Origin: an uncultured Gemmatimonadota bacterium
GTDB taxonomy: Bacteria > Gemmatimonadota > Gemmatimonadetes > Gemmatimonadales > GWC2-71-9
Assembly (NCBI GenBank): GCA_946479825.1
Contig: CAMLHU010000084.1
Location: 1 to 8,541 of the forward strand
Length of the DNA stretch: 8,541 bases
Direction: 5' to 3'
This document shows positions 6,177 to 8,541 of this stretch, in pieces; positions within the stretch are counted from its first letter, which is position 1; each line of letters starts with the position of its first letter. Both the position numbers and the translations under genes were made by a program. The notes beneath the pieces are model-generated. The model worked only from the letters and a program-made list of their open reading frames with translations, had not been told where the DNA came from and did not search any database.

Positions 6177-7459
6177 TGGCCACGCGCACGGTCGAATACG
6201 CGCTCTCCACCCCGGGGCTCGACGCCGCCGGGCAGGTCACCCGCACGCCGCTCGGCGTCGGCGGGAAGGCCGAGGACGAGTTCCACGCCGAGCACATGCT
6301 GATCAACATCGGCCCGCAGCACCCCGCCACCCACGGCGTGCTCCGGCTGGTGATCGAGCTCGACGGCGAGCGGGTGGTGCGGGTCATTCCGCACATCGGC
6401 TACCTGCATTCAGGGTTCGAGAAGCTGGGCGAGTACCGCCACTACAACCAGATCGTGCCGCTCACCGACCGGACGGACTACCTGTCGCCGATGGCGAACA
6501 ACGTCTGCCTGGCGCTCGCGGCCGAGAAGCTGATGGGCATCACCGTCACGGAGCGCTGCCAGGTGCTCCGCGTGATCGCCTGCGAGATGAGCCGCATCAT
6601 CAGCCACCTGGTCTGGCTCGGCACCACCGGCATCGACCTCGGCGCCTTCACGCCGTTCCTCTGGTCGTTCCAGCAGCGCGAGCGGATCTACAACCTCCAG
6701 GAGGCGTGGACCGGGGCCCGGCTCACCACCTCGCTCACGCGGGTGGGTGGGATGATGGCCGACGTACCGGACGGCTGGGAGGAGGGGCTGGCGGAGTTCT
6801 GCCGCACCTTCCCGACCACCCTCCGCGAGGTGGACACGATGTTCACCCGCAACGCCATCTGGATCGGGCGCACCCAGGGCGTCGGCGTGATGTCGGCGGC
6901 CGAGGCGGTCAACTACTCGCTCTCGGGGCCGATGCTCCGGGCGAGCGGCGTGGCCTTCGACGTCCGCAAGGACCGCCCGTACCTGGGCTACGAGACCTAC
7001 GAGTTCGACGTCCCGGTGGGCGAGCACGGCGACATCTACGACCGCTACCGCGTGCGGCTCGAGGAGATGCACCAGTCGGTGCGCATCCTCACGCAGGCGC
7101 TCGAGCGCCTCGGGAAGCTCCGCGGCGCGCCGGTCAACGTGGACGACCCCCGCGTCATCCTGCCGCCCAAGTCGAAGGCGATGAGCGACATGGAGTCGAT
7201 GATCCATCACTTCAAGACGGTGATGGAAGGGGTCAAGGCGCCCGCGGGCGAGGCCTACATGGCGGTCGAGAACCCCAAGGGCGAGCTGGGCTACTACTTC
7301 GTCTCCGACGGCACCGCCAAGCCGGTGCGCTGGCGCATTCGCCCGCCCTCGTTCCTCAACCTCGCGGCGCTGCCCAAGCTCTCCGAGGGGGCGCTGCTCT
7401 CCGACGTCATCGCGATCAACGCGAGCGTGGACATCGTCATGGGGGAGATCGACCGGTGA
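6176..7459 (+). CDS. nuoD: NADH-quinone oxidoreductase subunit D (49-kDa quinone-binding subunit)
   Basis: NuoD (Nqo4), related to [NiFe]-hydrogenase large subunits but without their metal site, forms the quinone-reduction pocket with NuoB. The protein is 427 residues, with a variable lead of about 38 residues and then the conserved core. The quinone headgroup ligands known from Thermus Nqo4 (His38 and Tyr87) align with His53 in GPQHPATHG and Tyr102 in RTDYLS; both are present. Other signatures are [12 protein letters not shown] (72-83), RVGGM, GETY-like [10 protein letters not shown], and the C-terminal [11 protein letters not shown] and DIVMGEIDR end. The start ATG 6176 overlaps the nuoC stop as TGATG, preceded by the G-rich GCGAGCGGGG. 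Upstream in-frame codons lie inside nuoC and are a shadow. The stop overlaps nuoE (GTGA). Confidence 0.97.
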   Translation: MATRTVEYALSTPGLDAAGQVTRTPLGVGGKAEDEFHAEHMLINIGPQHPATHGVLRLVIELDGERVVRVIPHIGYLHSGFEKLGEYRHYNQIVPLTDRTDYLSPMANNVCLALAAEKLMGITVTERCQVLRVIACEMSRIISHLVWLGTTGIDLGAFTPFLWSFQQRERIYNLQEAWTGARLTTSLTRVGGMMADVPDGWEEGLAEFCRTFPTTLREVDTMFTRNAIWIGRTQGVGVMSAAEAVNYSLSGPMLRASGVAFDVRKDRPYLGYETYEFDVPVGEHGDIYDRYRVRLEEMHQSVRILTQALERLGKLRGAPVNVDDPRVILPPKSKAMSDMESMIHHFKTVMEGVKAPAGEAYMAVENPKGELGYYFVSDGTAKPVRWRIRPPSFLNLAALPKLSEGALLSDVIAINASVDIVMGEIDR

Positions 7460-7959
7460 GCGCGACCCACGACACCGAGGCGTACACGCCGGTCTTCACC
7501 GGCGCGACCCGGCAGCGGCTCGAGGAGCTGTTCACCCGCTACCCGACGAAGCAGGCCTGCCTCCTCCCGGCGCTCTGGATGGTGCAGGAGGCCCGCGGCT
7601 GGGTGAGCCCCGCCGCGATCGCCGAGGTGGCCGACGTGCTGGGCCTCACGCCCGCGTACGTGAAGGGCGTGGTGACGTTCTACACGATGTACCACACCCA
7701 TCCGGTCGGGCGCCACTTCATCCAGGTGTGCACCACCAGCCCCTGCGGGCTCTGCGGGGCGGAGGACACCCTCAAGGCGATCCTCAAGGAGACCGGCTGC
7801 GGCGAGCTCGGTGCCACCAGCCCCGACGGCCGGTTCACGGTGGCCGAGGTCGAGTGCCTGGGCGCCTGCGGCTTCCCGACGCCGATCCTCGTGGACGACG
7901 ACTTCATCGAGAGCGTCACGCCCGAGCGCGTGCCCGGCGTGCTGCAGAGGTACCGGTAA
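7456..7959 (+). CDS. nuoE: NADH-quinone oxidoreductase subunit E (24-kDa [2Fe-2S] subunit)
   Basis: NuoE (Nqo2) pairs with NuoF in the NADH dehydrogenase tip and holds the off-path [2Fe-2S] cluster N1a. The protein is 167 residues from a GTG start. A helical N-terminal region (about 17-82) contains [20 protein letters not shown] and VTFYTMY. The thioredoxin-like domain carries the ligands Cys92 and Cys97 (CTTSPC) and Cys134 and Cys138 (CLGAC), spacing C-X4-C and C-X3-C as in the family. After the last ligand the sequence is GFPTP instead of the commoner G-X-AP, and an extra Cys100 is present; neither removes a ligand. GTG 7456 overlaps the nuoD stop (GTGA) and has GGGGGAG (7441-7447) 8 nt before it. 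The stop TAA shares one base with the nuoF ATG. Confidence 0.96.
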   Translation: MSATHDTEAYTPVFTGATRQRLEELFTRYPTKQACLLPALWMVQEARGWVSPAAIAEVADVLGLTPAYVKGVVTFYTMYHTHPVGRHFIQVCTTSPCGLCGAEDTLKAILKETGCGELGATSPDGRFTVAEVECLGACGFPTPILVDDDFIESVTPERVPGVLQRYR

Positions 7960-8541
7960 TGGGCTACCCGCACCCGAGTCACCCGCAGGAGACCGTCGTC
8001 CTCTCGAAGCATTTCGGCGACGCCGGCGCCCGGACCTTCAAGGGCTGGGTGGAGCGCGGCGGCTACGAGGGGCTCCGCAAGGCGCTCGCGATGACCCCGG
8101 AGGCGCTGATCGAGGAGGTCAAGGCGTCGGGGCTCCGCGGCCGCGGCGGCGCCGGCTTCCCGACCGGGATGAAGTGGTCGTTCATGCCGAAGAACGACGG
8201 CAAGCCGCACTACCTCGTCTGCAACGCCGACGAGTCCGAGCCCGGCACGTTCAAGGACCGCGAGATCATGCGCTGGACCCCGCACGCCCTCATCGAAGGG
8301 TGCGCGGTGGCCTGCCACGCCATCGGCGCCGAGACCTGCTACATCTACATCCGCGGCGAGTTCACCGAGCCGTGGAGGGTCATGACCGAGGCGGTGGCCG
8401 AGGCGTACGCCAACGGCGCCCTCGGCGACAACGTGTTCGGCTCCGGCAAGCGGATCCGGATCGTGCTCCACCGCGGCGCGGGCGCCTACATCTGCGGCGA
8501 AGAGACCGCGCTGATGAACTCGATCGAGGGGAAGCGCGGCA
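7959..8541 (+). CDS. nuoF: NADH-quinone oxidoreductase subunit F (NADH/FMN-binding subunit), partial at the window end
   Basis: NuoF (Nqo1) binds NADH and FMN and carries cluster N3; it is where electrons enter complex I. Only the first 194 codons, a little under half of the usual 430 or so residues, are in the window; the frame is open to the last base. The visible part has [13 protein letters not shown] (61-73), the glycine-rich FMN/NADH motif, then [14 protein letters not shown] (88-101) and [19 protein letters not shown] (173-191), all typical of the subunit. The four N3 cysteines lie in the missing C-terminal part. ATG 7959 overlaps the nuoE stop as TAATG, with AGAGG (7946-7950) 8 nt before it. 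The remaining nuo genes (G to N) would be expected downstream, but this is inference. Confidence 0.96.
   Translation, partial: MGYPHPSHPQETVVLSKHFGDAGARTFKGWVERGGYEGLRKALAMTPEALIEEVKASGLRGRGGAGFPTGMKWSFMPKNDGKPHYLVCNADESEPGTFKDREIMRWTPHALIEGCAVACHAIGAETCYIYIRGEFTEPWRVMTEAVAEAYANGALGDNVFGSGKRIRIVLHRGAGAYICGEETALMNSIEGKRG

Noticed and set aside
1..8541. Search by eye for tRNA or rRNA genes, CRISPR repeats, insertion-sequence ends, attachment sites or phage and defence genes
   Set aside because: None seen. Coding DNA fills nearly the whole window, the only substantial gap is 4351-4576, and base composition is even apart from the short AT-rich island at 4541-4566.

Overview
The window is very GC-rich, with third codon positions almost all G or C. 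It looks like a chromosomal segment from an aerobic, free-living bacterium. Two large metallopeptidases, at least one of them exported, lie next to a non-fused nuoA-B-C-D-E-F cluster. Together with the general protein flavour, this suggests Gemmatimonadota or a similar lineage. That is an inference from style, not a database match.

Layout. Positions 1-1611 (+) hold the 3' three-quarters or so of an M28/glutamate-carboxypeptidase-II-type peptidase. An in-frame TAG at 322-324 interrupts it, although all metal ligands survive downstream. A perfect 18-bp hairpin at 1628-1665 separates it from a convergent, secreted M1-family aminopeptidase-like gene (1684-3687, -). Upstream of that, on the same strand, is dcd, dCTP deaminase (3772-4350, -). 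The 84-nt gap between dcd and the M1 gene shows no promoter, so the two may be co-transcribed. Positions 4351-4576 form a divergent regulatory region between dcd and the complex I operon. Positions 4577-8541 (+) carry nuoA, nuoB, nuoC, nuoD, nuoE and the first 194 codons of nuoF, which runs off the window.

The nuo genes are packed tightly: nuoA/nuoB overlap by 10 nt, B/C by 4, C/D by 1, D/E by 4 and E/F by 1. This points to one polycistronic, translationally coupled unit for NADH:quinone oxidoreductase. NuoE and NuoF form the NADH-oxidising tip, NuoB, NuoC and NuoD form the quinone-reducing connecting module, and NuoA is a membrane subunit at the quinone-site junction.

The most interesting non-coding signal lies just upstream of nuoA. 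A palindrome, GTGAAATTTTTCAC (4549-4562), closely resembles the core of the binding site for the NADH/NAD+-sensing repressor Rex. It sits just downstream of a plausible sigma70-type promoter (4506-4534), which is itself framed by an 8-bp inverted repeat. I found no evidence of a wholly new biological system. The window is mostly conserved housekeeping genes, with a possibly broken peptidase and a suggestive redox-control region.
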